Assembly (NCBI GenBank): GCA_041490445.1
Contig: JBGPTF010000001.1
Location: 248,001 to 312,000, forward strand
Source: JBGPTF01 sp041490445
GTDB lineage: Bacteria > Acidobacteriota > Terriglobia > Acidiferrales > UBA7541
Length of the DNA stretch: 64,000 nucleotides
Direction of reading: 5' to 3'
The first letter of the stretch is position 1; every line of letters begins with the position of its first letter. Below, one piece after another: positions 26,468-34,695 of the stretch. Both the position numbers and the translations under genes were made by a program. The notes under the pieces were generated by a model. That model searched no databases. It was not told the DNA's origin and saw nothing but the letters and a program-made list of their open reading frames with translations.

Positions 26468-27127
26468 TTACGGATGAGACGGGCTTTCCAGGGCGAGATG
26501 GATGCCCCAGATGGTCACGCCTATCAGACCACCAAGAGCCAGGAACACCAGGAAGGCATGCGTGTTGTGAATCGACTTAGTGCCAACCCCTCTCGGGCCA
26601 GGGTTCTGATCCTGGACGATGTCCACTCGATACGAAGTGTTCTCCGGAATCGAATGGGTTTCTTCGCCGACCTGGACTTCGACGGCCCCGCGATAGCTCG
26701 AGACAATAAGTTGGTGGGAATTCAGGATCGTGACTTGCGCGTGCACGGGCTCGGAATTCTTTGGCCGAATCACGGCCTCGGAGGCTCGCAACTCGATGAT
26801 CTGGCCCGCAGCGGAAGCAAAGCCGGCAGTGCCGCGCGTGAGTTCCGCAGTGACGCCGGTGGGAGTTCCCGAAAGAGTTGCCGTACTGGAGGCAAGGAGA
26901 TAAAACTGGCCTGGGCCAATGCGCATCCGCGCCGAGCCGTCGGAGCCGGTCTCGAGTTTGTCGCCGGGATAAAGGCTGGCGCCACCGACCACCGCGGCTT
27001 TGTCGAGAAGCGCGCTCTGCGCGTGCAGGACCGTCCCCAGCGGCGCGGAAGGCGCACCCATCACGGGAGCAACGACGAGTCCCGCAACCACGAATCCGAT
27101 CAATACACTACGGCCCAAGCTGCCCAT
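26468..27127 (-). CDS. FecR-like membrane-anchored protein
   Basis: A 219-aa protein with an N-terminal hydrophobic segment (VLIGFVVAGLVVAPVMG), a central beta-rich region (residues ~30-170) and a C-terminal membrane span (FLVFLALGGLIGVTIWGIHL). The region LLDKAAVVGGASLYPGDKLETG and VILNSHQLIVSSYRGAVEVQVG resembles FecR-type domains used in sensing or surface anchoring. No sigma factor or TonB receptor gene adjoins it, so iron signalling is not supported. It probably faces the periplasm. The family assignment is by overall pattern. Confidence 0.75.
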   Translation of the reverse strand: MGSLGRSVLIGFVVAGLVVAPVMGAPSAPLGTVLHAQSALLDKAAVVGGASLYPGDKLETGSDGSARMRIGPGQFYLLASSTATLSGTPTGVTAELTRGTAGFASAAGQIIELRASEAVIRPKNSEPVHAQVTILNSHQLIVSSYRGAVEVQVGEETHSIPENTSYRVDIVQDQNPGPRGVGTKSIHNTHAFLVFLALGGLIGVTIWGIHLALESPSHP

Positions 27128-27265
27128 GTTTTCCTCCGAGAGGAACCCGGTCCCACTGTAGGTAGGCTGCCCGAGCCCGTCAATAAAAGGTTGGCTGTGT
27201 GTGCCATAAGATGAACGGGGTTCGGCGGTCCGGCGGGAGCCTCGGAAATCTCGGTTTGAACCGGG

Positions 27266-28960
27266 TTATGGAGTGACGCCCGCTTCCCGGAGAGAAGCTT
27301 CGCGCTTGGCCTTGAATTCGGCGTTGGCCTTCCACTCGGGGATCTTCGGATCGTTCGCGACACGGTAGCCGACCAGGAAGTAGAGTTGGCAATCCTCGAC
27401 TGCCCCACTCAAATCCCAGTACGGCTTAATCTGGTCGGACGGCTTGTGGTAATCCTCCTGCGTGAACTTCTCGCGCATCTGCAGGCCCCAGCCTTCGGGC
27501 TTGCCGATGTAGTCGGTGCCTGCATCCGGATCAAAGGCCGGCACTCCCTGCTTCGCAAAGCTGAAATGATCGGAGCGGTAGAAGAATCCTTTCTCCGGCT
27601 CAGGATCGGGCTTGACGACGCGGCCCTGCCCGCGGGCAACATTTTCGACCACCTCATCGAGCGTGGACTTGCCCAGTCCGACGGCAACAATGTCTTTTGC
27701 GCGGCCGAGCATGTTCATCCCATCCATGTTGATGTCGGCGATGGTGCGCGCGTTGGGATAGAGCGGGTGCTCGGCGTAGTAGCGCGAGCCGATCAGGCCC
27801 TGCTCTTCCGCAGTAACGGCCAGGAAAAGGATGGTGCGCTTCGGCGGCACTTTCAATTGCTTGTAAGCGCGGGCAAGTTCGAGGAGAGCTGAGGTGCCCG
27901 AGGCGTTGTCCAACGCGCCGTGATAAATCTTGTCGCCCTTCACTTCCGGGCCGATGCCGAAATGATCCCAGTGCGCGGAATAAACGACGTATTGATTTTT
28001 CAGTTTCGGATCGCTGCCGGTGCGCTTGGCGATCACGTTGTGGGAATCAATCGTGCGCAAGGTGTTGTGAATCGTGACCTGCACGCGAAAACCGAGCGGC
28101 ACCGGATGGAAATCGCGGCTGACGGCGGCGGCCTTGAGTTTTTCGTAGTCCTGGCCGGCGGCGCGGAAAAGCTGCTGCGCCATCTCGTGCGTGATCCAGC
28201 CTTCCACCGCGAGACGGCTCATGTTCTTGTCGGGCGAGACGAGATCGAACTGCTCGCCGCTCCAGCTCCCGCGAACCACTTCCCACGGATAGCCGGCGCG
28301 CTCCGTTTCGTGAACGATCAGGCAGCCCGCCGCGCCCATCTCGGCGGCCTTTTCGAACTTGTAGGTCCAGCGGCCGTAGTAGGTCATGGCCTTGCCACCA
28401 AACACGTTGTCATCCGGCACGGGCGGATCGTTGACCAGCACGACGATCACTTTGCCCTTCACGTCCACGCCCTTGAAATCGTCCCACTGATATTCGGGCG
28501 CCTGGACACCGTAGCCGACAAAAATCATGTCGCCATCGAGCGAGGATGTTTCGACATTGCGCTTCGTCCACGCGACGAAATCTTTTTGGAATTGCGCCTT
28601 GATTGTGTTGCCGTGGCCGATGAACGTGAGCGCCATGCCCTTGTCAGGGGTGATGCCGATGAGCGGGACGTTTTGGAAATAGGTGCCGTCAGGATTGCCG
28701 GGTTCGAGGCCGAGCTGTTTGAACTGGTCCTGTAAGTACTGAATCGTGAGCTGCTCGCCCTTCGAGCCGGGGCCACGGCCTTCAAACTGGTCGGAGGAAA
28801 GGGTGCGGATGTGATCGAGCAGGCGATCGGCCGAGAGGGATTGCAGCGCGGCGTCGGGCGCGCTTGGGGCGCTCGCACAGCCTGTCAGTGCAAGGAGCAT
28901 GAATGCAGCGAAAAAACTCTTGTGTGCCGCGATCAGGCGCCGCCAGGGTTGGTGAGACAT
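27266..28960 (-). CDS. M28 family metallopeptidase lipoprotein
   Basis: A 564-aa lipoprotein. The signal peptide ends in the lipobox LTGC (FAAFMLLALTGC), so it is lipid-anchored. A PA domain spans about residues 140-280 (VKGKVIVVLVNDPPVP). The M28 double-zinc site is visible: SAHWDHFG, GALDNASGTSALLE, AVTAEEQGLIGS, DINMDGMN and RSDHFSF. The ATG at 28960 has GGAGG six bases upstream; the frame remains open for 155 more codons 5' without coding character. It probably acts as an aminopeptidase in nutrient peptide breakdown. Confidence 0.94.
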   Translation of the reverse strand: MSHQPWRRLIAAHKSFFAAFMLLALTGCASAPSAPDAALQSLSADRLLDHIRTLSSDQFEGRGPGSKGEQLTIQYLQDQFKQLGLEPGNPDGTYFQNVPLIGITPDKGMALTFIGHGNTIKAQFQKDFVAWTKRNVETSSLDGDMIFVGYGVQAPEYQWDDFKGVDVKGKVIVVLVNDPPVPDDNVFGGKAMTYYGRWTYKFEKAAEMGAAGCLIVHETERAGYPWEVVRGSWSGEQFDLVSPDKNMSRLAVEGWITHEMAQQLFRAAGQDYEKLKAAAVSRDFHPVPLGFRVQVTIHNTLRTIDSHNVIAKRTGSDPKLKNQYVVYSAHWDHFGIGPEVKGDKIYHGALDNASGTSALLELARAYKQLKVPPKRTILFLAVTAEEQGLIGSRYYAEHPLYPNARTIADINMDGMNMLGRAKDIVAVGLGKSTLDEVVENVARGQGRVVKPDPEPEKGFFYRSDHFSFAKQGVPAFDPDAGTDYIGKPEGWGLQMREKFTQEDYHKPSDQIKPYWDLSGAVEDCQLYFLVGYRVANDPKIPEWKANAEFKAKREASLREAGVTP

Positions 28961-29740
28961 TTCCGCCTCCGGAACGGTGTGGACGTTATTGAAACAAAAA
29001 ATCTTACAGCGCAAGCGGCTAATTGCGTAGCAAAAAGAAACGGCGAGGCATGGCAGCAAATCGATGCGGCCGGGTCTCCCGCGCCGGATGGGGGGATGTG
29101 AAAAACCGATTTTTGTTGCGAGTTGGAAGAGGCCCGCCTGATTGTTTTCAATGTGATACGAAGGATTCTGTTTGAAAAAGTGTTGCGACTTGCGGCGGAG
29201 GCGAATGAAGGAGACAAGGGAGTTACGGTAGGAGCTAGGACGGCAGGCTGAAGAAGTAGAGGAGGAAGAGGAAGCAAAGGGAGTAGAGGAAGAGGAAAGG
29301 CAGCCTTCACGCCGAGGGCAAGTTCTGAGTAGAGGAGGCCGACGCGGGGCGGTCGCGGCGCGAGGCGGCCGATTGTGGCTGCTGACGTCATGGGCTACGG
29401 TAGCTGGGATGAGTGCAAATTGCAAATCGTGGAGTGTGTGGACTGGGGGAGGAAGGCAGGCGAGAAATGTTCACCAACCGTGTGAGGACGGCCGCCCGGC
29501 ACGCGAGTCGGTAACGCACTCGGGACGTAAAGGTGTGATATATGATTGCGGACAGGTGGCGCACAGAGAGGCGAATCCGGGATTGCTGCGATTGTGGGGG
29601 TGTGGCATTTCTCCGGCCGGCCGGGATAGCACAATCTCTTTCGCTGTGCCGAGCCGTCGATGTGGCACTCTGCGAGGGACTGACAAAGCTGTCCTGGGGC
29701 GCACCAATCGGGCTACCGCTGAAGGGCAACGAGGTGACGA
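28961..29740. other. Long gene-free spacer with a purine-rich tract
   Basis: No convincing gene in 780 nt. The most striking part is a G/A-rich tract at about 29207-29303 on the + strand (GAAGAAGTAGAGGAGGAAG and similar), which keeps a leftward frame open by encoding Ser/Pro/Arg. A 66-bp repeat copy lies at 29471-29536 (listed separately). The leftward M28 peptidase gene must start its transcript at the left end (GGAGG at the gene start), and the membrane protein at 29741 at the right end. Confidence 0.5.
29471..29536 (+). repeat. 66-bp dispersed repeat, copy 1
   Basis: Matches 30848-30913 at 60 of 66 positions in the same orientation. It opens with TCACC-AACCG-TGTGA, contains GGCCGCCCGGCACGCGAGTC and closes with GGACGTAAAGGTGT. 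The two copies bracket one gene for a membrane protein. Neither copy encodes a likely protein. Confidence 0.75.
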
Positions 29741-30826
29741 ATGAAACGGTCCGGCGGTGTTACTGCGGCTGCGGTCGTGCTTCTCGTGGGGGGCGCGCTC
29801 CTAGTCTTGCTGGTGTTGTTCGGAGCGCTCGTACAAGTTGTCCTGCGCGCGATGAAGATTCAGCAGCCTGGGGCGCCACAGGGACAGGGGATGTTTGTCC
29901 CATTGCTCTTCGTACTTGGGATGGAAGGTCTCTTCGCCGCGTGGGCAATCGTGACGGCGATTGGCATCTTTCGCCTGCGCAATTGGGCTCGAATCTCAAT
30001 GCTTATTCTGGCGGGTTATGTGGCGGTCATCTCAGCATCCGGGGTAGTCACGGTGCTGTTAGTTATCCCCATGCTGGAGGGCACGCAGATTCCCAGTGTG
30101 TCTTCGGGAGCGCATTCGGGCATCCAAATCGCGTTTGTCGCTATCCTTGCCATTCCTCTTGGATGCGGGATCTGGTGGCTGATTATTTTCCTGCAAAAGA
30201 GTGTCAGGCTGCAATTTCAGGTCGCGGCAATGGAGCGGGCAAGCGCGTCCGCCGCAGGCGCGGTGGCGCTCCCCCAGTCGGGAATTTTTGAAGCACCCGT
30301 GATGCTTCCCACTCCCGCAGCCGAGGGCGCGAAGCTGCCGAAAATCCCGACGAGTATTTTGGTGATCGCGATCTGGCTTGTGGCGAGTGCACCATTCGCG
30401 CTGCTGGTCTTGCCCTATGCGATCAGCCAGCACATGCCGAATGTCTTCTTCGGCATCCTCGTCACCGGCTGGAAGGCCGGGGCGTTGCTGGGCGCAACAT
30501 TGGCCTTTGCTTCGCTGGCAGGCGTAGGACTCCTGCTGAAGAAGCCGAGGGCGATTGACGGGACGATCGGCTACGCGGTCTTTGCTCTCGTGAATTCAGC
30601 GCTCAGCGCGTTTTCTCCGGCGACCGGCGAATTGATGGATGTAACATTACGGACGATGAAGTATCCTCCCGAGATACAGATGGAAGTCATGCGCCATTTC
30701 ATGCACCGCATGATGTCCTTTAACCTCGTCTTTTCGGGCCTACTCGCGGTGGCCGCGCTGTATTTCCTCGTGACGCGCCGCCGAGCATACTTCGCTGCAT
30801 GCGCCGGGCGCCCCGGAGCAGGGTGA
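29741..30826 (+). CDS. Polytopic membrane protein of unknown function
   Basis: A 361-aa protein with about seven hydrophobic segments, beginning VTAAAVVLLVGGALLVLLVL and ending LVFSGLLAVAALYFLVTRR. A polar loop of ~55 residues near the middle (residues ~163-205) probably faces the cytoplasm. The segment AIGIFRLRNWARISMLILAG recalls the DUF-type membrane proteins common in Acidobacteria, but I recognise no family with a known function. It stands alone between two copies of a 66-bp repeat. Confidence 0.85.
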   Translation: MKRSGGVTAAAVVLLVGGALLVLLVLFGALVQVVLRAMKIQQPGAPQGQGMFVPLLFVLGMEGLFAAWAIVTAIGIFRLRNWARISMLILAGYVAVISASGVVTVLLVIPMLEGTQIPSVSSGAHSGIQIAFVAILAIPLGCGIWWLIIFLQKSVRLQFQVAAMERASASAAGAVALPQSGIFEAPVMLPTPAAEGAKLPKIPTSILVIAIWLVASAPFALLVLPYAISQHMPNVFFGILVTGWKAGALLGATLAFASLAGVGLLLKKPRAIDGTIGYAVFALVNSALSAFSPATGELMDVTLRTMKYPPEIQMEVMRHFMHRMMSFNLVFSGLLAVAALYFLVTRRRAYFAACAGRPGAG

Positions 30827-30847
30827 CCGTGTCATCTGAAGCGATTT

Positions 30848-30913
30848 TCACAAACCGTGTGAGGCCGGCCGTCCGGCACGCGGGTCGGTAACGGACTCAG
30901 GACGTAAAGGTGT
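30848..30913 (+). repeat. 66-bp dispersed repeat, copy 2
   Basis: Second copy of the element at 29471-29536, six mismatches. It starts with the inverted repeat TCACA-AACCG-TGTGA, continues with the palindrome GCCGG-CCGT-CCGGC and ends GGACGTAAAGGTGT. It begins 22 nt after the stop of the membrane protein gene and ends 24 nt before the stop of the convergent methyltransferase gene. Confidence 0.75.
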
Positions 30914-30937
30914 TGTCGGCGAAAGATTTTTTGATTG

Positions 30938-31615
30938 CTATGACGCCGGAGGCTGCCGTTCCGATCCACGGGCGGGTTTGCGGCCGCAGCAGATATAGTA
31001 GCTTCCGTGCGAGAAGAACTCGGCGCGGACTTCGGGAGTGAGTTCCTGAAGGTCTTCCCAGGGGCGCTTGAACGGACTGCCCAGCACCGTCGCGCGGCTG
31101 GCGAGGACTCCGATGGGACCGAGAAGTCTTCCGAGGAGTCCCGGGTGACATCTTGCACCGACGATGACGACCCTGCCGCCTGGCTTCAGGTGGCTCCAGA
31201 CGTGGCGAAGAACTTCGCGGTCGTTGGGAATGACTTCATAGGAGAGACTGAACAGGACGCCATCCACGTTTGAGGGCGGAACATATTCGAACGCGTTGCC
31301 GTTTACCAGAGTGACATTCTGCCAGCCCTGCTGGGCGCAGAGAGACCTCGTGTGCTTCAGCATTCCGTCGGAGAGGTCCACGCCGTAAAGATGACCTTCG
31401 GCGCCCACGGCCTCGCGAATCGCAGGGAAATTGCGTCCCCTGCCGCAGCCGACCTCGAGTGCACGCTGTCCCGGTTGGAGCTCGAGTCGCCGCACGGCTT
31501 GGGCGCAAATACCGCGTGGCAGCCAGAAGATGAGATCGAAGACCGGATAAATCGAAGACAGCCGGTTGTAGCGCCTGCGGATGAAATCGGAACTGTACTT
31601 CGGCCAGTCGTTCAT
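30938..31615 (-). CDS. Class I SAM-dependent methyltransferase (UbiE/MenG-like)
   Basis: A 225-aa methyltransferase. Motif I is LEVGCGRGRNFPAI (~residues 54-67), the acidic residue after strand 2 is in LYGVDLSDGMLKH, and motif II/III follow (VDGVLFSLSYEVIPN, LKPGGRVVIVG). The N terminus YNRLSSIYPVFDLIFW resembles quinone-type C-methyltransferases, but the substrate cannot be assigned. The ATG at 31615 (MNDWPKYSSDF) starts the homologous part; a frame 20 codons longer is open. Convergent with the membrane protein gene on its left. Confidence 0.9.
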   Translation of the reverse strand: MNDWPKYSSDFIRRRYNRLSSIYPVFDLIFWLPRGICAQAVRRLELQPGQRALEVGCGRGRNFPAIREAVGAEGHLYGVDLSDGMLKHTRSLCAQQGWQNVTLVNGNAFEYVPPSNVDGVLFSLSYEVIPNDREVLRHVWSHLKPGGRVVIVGARCHPGLLGRLLGPIGVLASRATVLGSPFKRPWEDLQELTPEVRAEFFSHGSYYICCGRKPARGSERQPPAS

Positions 31616-32249
31616 CGGGTATTCGCAAAGGCAGTGTGAACCGGGATTTCCATTTTGGGTTCCCAGGTAGCCCAACTATACGCCCGAACCACCTCCCAAC
31701 GCTGGGGCCCAGCGTGTCTTTCGGTCCAGACCGTTCCCGGCACCCCCAGAATGGCCCGCCCTGCCCCTCCCGCGAACCCAAAAACTCGGCATCCCCGCTC
31801 TCGCTGCGGATTTTTCAGACACCGCTCCGTCCCTTGCCTCCTTTCTGAGCGATTTGTTTGCTGCCACAACTTCGACTACCCCGCTGGCACCGACAGCGCG
31901 GCGACAAGCGCCTCTCGAGCGTAGCGTCGAAGGCTGGCGCGCTGCGCGCCCGCTCAGCGAATCTCCCGGCCGATTCTGGCGATGTCGCGTTCCTGATCGA
32001 AGGCGCGCAGGAATCACCACCGGGACGAGCGACCCCACCCTTGCTAGGCGCGGCGAGGGTAGGCTACCCTAACACCACTCGTGAATTTGCCGGGTCACCG
32101 AGCTTTCGGCCAAGCCGTATGCGTCAACCGCCGGAACAAGACAGAAGCAGCAACCTTCGGCTCCGCTCAGGGCGAGAGCAGCGCCCCAAGAAAACCAGTT
32201 CGAAGGGGCGCGCGTTGCAAATTGGCAAGGCGAGGGCCAGAATGGCGGC
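31616..32249. other. Gene-free region with short palindromes
   Basis: I see no gene here. All open frames are Arg/Ser/Pro-rich without recognisable motifs. Two short perfect palindromes occur: GGCGCGC-T-GCGCGCC (31936-31950) and AGGGTAG-G-CTACCCT (32056-32070). The region could carry the promoter of the leftward methyltransferase at its left end. The rest may be decayed sequence. Confidence 0.45.
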
Positions 32250-32456
32250 ATGTTTCAACCGGGACAGGCGGTGCGGGTGAACCTGGCAGGGATGACGGTG
32301 CAGGGAATCCTGTTCCACGCGGCCGTCACCGACGCGGTAGGGAACATCGTCCGGCAGACGTCGCAGGACCCGCCGAAGTTTCTTGTGAAACTATTGTTCT
32401 CGTTCAAGGGTGTCAGTGAAGTGGAAGTTCCCGCCGAGAAAGTCCGCGCGATGTAG
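32250..32456 (+). CDS. Small hypothetical protein, beta-rich
   Basis: A 68-aa protein beginning MFQPGQAVRVNLAGMTVQG and ending EVPAEKVRAM. Alternating hydrophobic residues (VRVNLAGMTVQGILFHAAV, KFLVKLLFSFKGVSEVEVP) suggest a small beta-barrel. Base composition and codon third positions look like coding sequence, unlike the region upstream. The ribosome binding site is weak. I recognise no family. It precedes the class IV aminotransferase by ~210 nt in the same direction. Confidence 0.5.
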   Translation: MFQPGQAVRVNLAGMTVQGILFHAAVTDAVGNIVRQTSQDPPKFLVKLLFSFKGVSEVEVPAEKVRAM

Positions 32457-32665
32457 CAGGGGTCTTCGCCCGAGCATCCGATTCGAAAAGCAGATCCCTC
32501 ACTCCGTAAACCCATCCAGAACACAAACGACGCGGTTTGCGCGGGATGACACTCAAAGAGAATGTTTCGTCCGATTGCCGGGTGAACGGAGCACGGGTTC
32601 CTCACTGGCGAGGGAAACTGCGATAGAATTGCGGGAGTGGAGCCAGGAAGCTGCCAGGAGGCCGC

Positions 32666-33541
32666 ATGATTCATCGCTACGTGTTCCACAACGACAAGCT
32701 GCTGCCGATCGAGCAGGTGCGGCTTTCTCCCGGACAGGCGGCACTGCTGAACGGCTGGGGATTGTTCACCACGCTGCGGATCTTCGAGGGGGAGCCGTTC
32801 GCGTACGAACGGCACTGGCGGCGCCTGGAAAAGGACTCGGCGCGAACGCATTGCCCGCTCCCATTTGACGCGGAAAAAGTGCGCGGCCAGCTTGGCGAGG
32901 TGATTCGAGCGAACCAGGTGAAGGATGGGTGCGCGCGCATCTACGCGCTCTACAACCAGGCCGGATTCTGGCGCAGCGACGAGCCAATGCCGCAGGTGGA
33001 TTTGATCCTCTACACCGCGCCGCTGCCGGCCTATCGCGAGCCGGTGCGGCTGAACCTGCGTGAGCACGGGCGTTACGCGGCGTCGCCGCTGGCGGGCGTG
33101 AAGGTGACGTCGTGGCTGAACAATGTGTGGAACCTGTACGAAGCGCAACAGGCGGGCTACGACGAAGTGGTGCTGCTGAACGAGCGCGGCGAAGTGTCGG
33201 AATGCACCGCGGCGAATATCTTCTGTGTGCGCGGAGGACGCGTGACGACGCCGCCGCTTTCTTCCGGATGCCTCGAAGGAATTACGCGGTCGGTGCTGCT
33301 CGAGATCGGGAAGGGCGCAGGCACGCCCGTGGAAGAAAAAACTCTGCGGCCGGAGGATCTGTACGCCGCCGACGAGGTTTTTATTTCGTCCACAAACCGG
33401 AGCGTGCTGGCGGCCGGCGAAATCGCGGGGCACAAGATTGTCGCGGCCCCCGGGCCGGTGATCAAGACGCTCGAGAAGGCGTTCACGGCATACGTGGCGG
33501 AGTATTTTTCGAAGCGCGCGGCACATTTTGCGAAGCGATAG
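32666..33541 (+). CDS. Class IV aminotransferase (IlvE/PabC-like)
   Basis: A 291-aa PLP enzyme of fold type IV. The Schiff-base Lys is in GVKVTSWLNNVWN, the cofactor-phosphate region in GEVSECTAANIFCVRGG, and the C-terminal GITRSVLLEIGK and DEVFISSTNRSV match the family. Branched-chain aminotransferase, aminodeoxychorismate lyase and D-amino acid aminotransferase share this fold. The ECTAANIF and SWLNN forms do not separate them safely by eye. AGGAGG lies five bases before the ATG. Nearby phhB would fit pterin metabolism and thus PabC, but this is weak evidence. Confidence 0.92.
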   Translation: MIHRYVFHNDKLLPIEQVRLSPGQAALLNGWGLFTTLRIFEGEPFAYERHWRRLEKDSARTHCPLPFDAEKVRGQLGEVIRANQVKDGCARIYALYNQAGFWRSDEPMPQVDLILYTAPLPAYREPVRLNLREHGRYAASPLAGVKVTSWLNNVWNLYEAQQAGYDEVVLLNERGEVSECTAANIFCVRGGRVTTPPLSSGCLEGITRSVLLEIGKGAGTPVEEKTLRPEDLYAADEVFISSTNRSVLAAGEIAGHKIVAAPGPVIKTLEKAFTAYVAEYFSKRAAHFAKR

Positions 33542-33632
33542 AATTTCCTCTCCCACTTTTATCGGATCCGTCACTCTAAGCCTCGATGAAGCCGGGGCAA
33601 CAGAATCGGCCCAGTTTGAAATAACAAGAGAG

Positions 33633-33668
33633 GCGCGGCGGACGCCGCGCGCGCGGTTCGGCTATAAT
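33633..33668 (+). promoter_or_regulatory. Promoter region of the pterin dehydratase gene
   Basis: A perfect -10 hexamer TATAAT lies at 33663-33668, giving a ~35-nt leader before the ATG at 33710. No good -35 is seen at the right distance; instead a strong hairpin GCGCGGCG-GA-CGCCGCGC (33633-33650) covers that position. It may act as the upstream gene's terminator or as a regulator site. Confidence 0.45.
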
Positions 33669-33709
33669 CCGGGCTTGCAGCCAAATCCGGCATTAAGGGA
33701 AGGATGACC

Positions 33710-34036
33710 ATGGCCGAAGACCTCGCCAGCAAGAACTGCGTGCCGTGCCGCGGCGGCATGCCGCCGCTCAAGGGAAAACTTCTACAAGACCTTGCCAAAA
33801 TGGTGCCCGGATGGGGCGTCGTCAACGAGCACCACATCACGAAGACGTTCACATTTCCCGATTTCAAGGCCGCGCTTGCCTTCGTGAACAAGGTGGGAGA
33901 GATCGCCGAGCGAGAGGGCCATCATCCGGATATTTTGCTCGGCTGGGGCAAGGCGGAAATCACGACGTGGACGCACAAGATCGACGGCCTCACCGAGAGC
34001 GACTTCATCCTCGCCGCGAAGATTGACAGGCTGTAA
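33710..34036 (+). CDS. phhB: 4a-hydroxytetrahydrobiopterin dehydratase
   Basis: Pterin-4a-carbinolamine dehydratase, 108 aa. It recycles the pterin cofactor of aromatic amino acid hydroxylases; bacterial forms also occur without a hydroxylase. The conserved active site is EREGHHPDILLGWGKAEI (two His before Pro) followed by TTWTH, and the N-terminal PGWGVVNEHHITKTFTF strand is typical. No phenylalanine hydroxylase gene is in the window. Two ATGs lie two codons apart; I chose 33710, which has GGAAGG six bases upstream, but 33704 is equally possible. Confidence 0.92.
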   Translation: MAEDLASKNCVPCRGGMPPLKGKLLQDLAKMVPGWGVVNEHHITKTFTFPDFKAALAFVNKVGEIAEREGHHPDILLGWGKAEITTWTHKIDGLTESDFILAAKIDRL

Positions 34037-34226
34037 GGCGGAGGATTTGTTTTCGTCCGCGGCGGGCGCGCGGGTGAGGTTCCCTTCAGACTGAAGGCGA
34101 AAAAGCAATCCCGACGATATCGCTGATCGGCTGCGTTTGGCCCGAAGCGCGTTGCGGGCTACGGCACACGCGGAGATGACTCACGCGCACCCGCGATAGA
34201 ATCGAGTCGCCCCCTGCGGAGACTTC

Positions 34227-34694
34227 ATGCCGAACCCTTTCATGGCGAGGGCCATCGCGCTTTCGATCGAGAACGTCCGCACCGGACGCGGCGGCCCCTT
34301 TGCCGCGGTGGTAGTGAAAAACGGCAAGATCATCGCGGAAGGCACGAACCGCGTCACCTCGACGAACGATCCCACGGCGCACGCCGAAGTGGTCGCGATC
34401 CGCGAGGCAGCCAAGGCGCTCGGCAATTTCCAGCTCACCGGGTGTGAAATCTACACGACGTGCGAGCCCTGCCCGATGTGCCTCGGCGCGATTTACTGGG
34501 CGAGGCCGGCAAAGGTTTATTTTGCCAGCACAGCGAAAGACGCGGCGCGAATCGGCTTCGACGATTCTTTGATTTACGAGCAGCTCCAGTTGCCGCACAC
34601 GCAGCGCCGCATCCCGATGATCCAGATGATGCGCGACGAGGCGCTGGCCGCCTTTCGCGCCTGGGACGAGAAGCAGGACAAAATTCCGTATTAA
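34227..34694 (+). CDS. guaD: Guanine deaminase (cytidine deaminase fold)
   Basis: A 155-aa zinc deaminase very close in pattern to Bacillus GuaD, converting guanine to xanthine. Zinc site: TAHAEVVAI (His and catalytic Glu) and CEPCPMCLGAIYWARP. The C-terminal tail FDDSLIYEQL and the final aromatic KIPY fit GuaD, whose swapped C terminus closes the active site. It opens the rightward purine catabolic cluster and ends one base before the xanthine dehydrogenase gene, so its product feeds the next enzyme directly. Confidence 0.93.
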   Translation: MPNPFMARAIALSIENVRTGRGGPFAAVVVKNGKIIAEGTNRVTSTNDPTAHAEVVAIREAAKALGNFQLTGCEIYTTCEPCPMCLGAIYWARPAKVYFASTAKDAARIGFDDSLIYEQLQLPHTQRRIPMIQMMRDEALAAFRAWDEKQDKIPY

Positions 34695-34695
34695 G

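Noticed and set aside
27266..29425. A 719-codon leftward frame as the full M28 peptidase
   Set aside because: A lipoprotein signal peptide with LTGC starts at 28960 and has GGAGG before it; the upstream part is Ser/Arg/Pro-rich and comes from a purine-rich tract.
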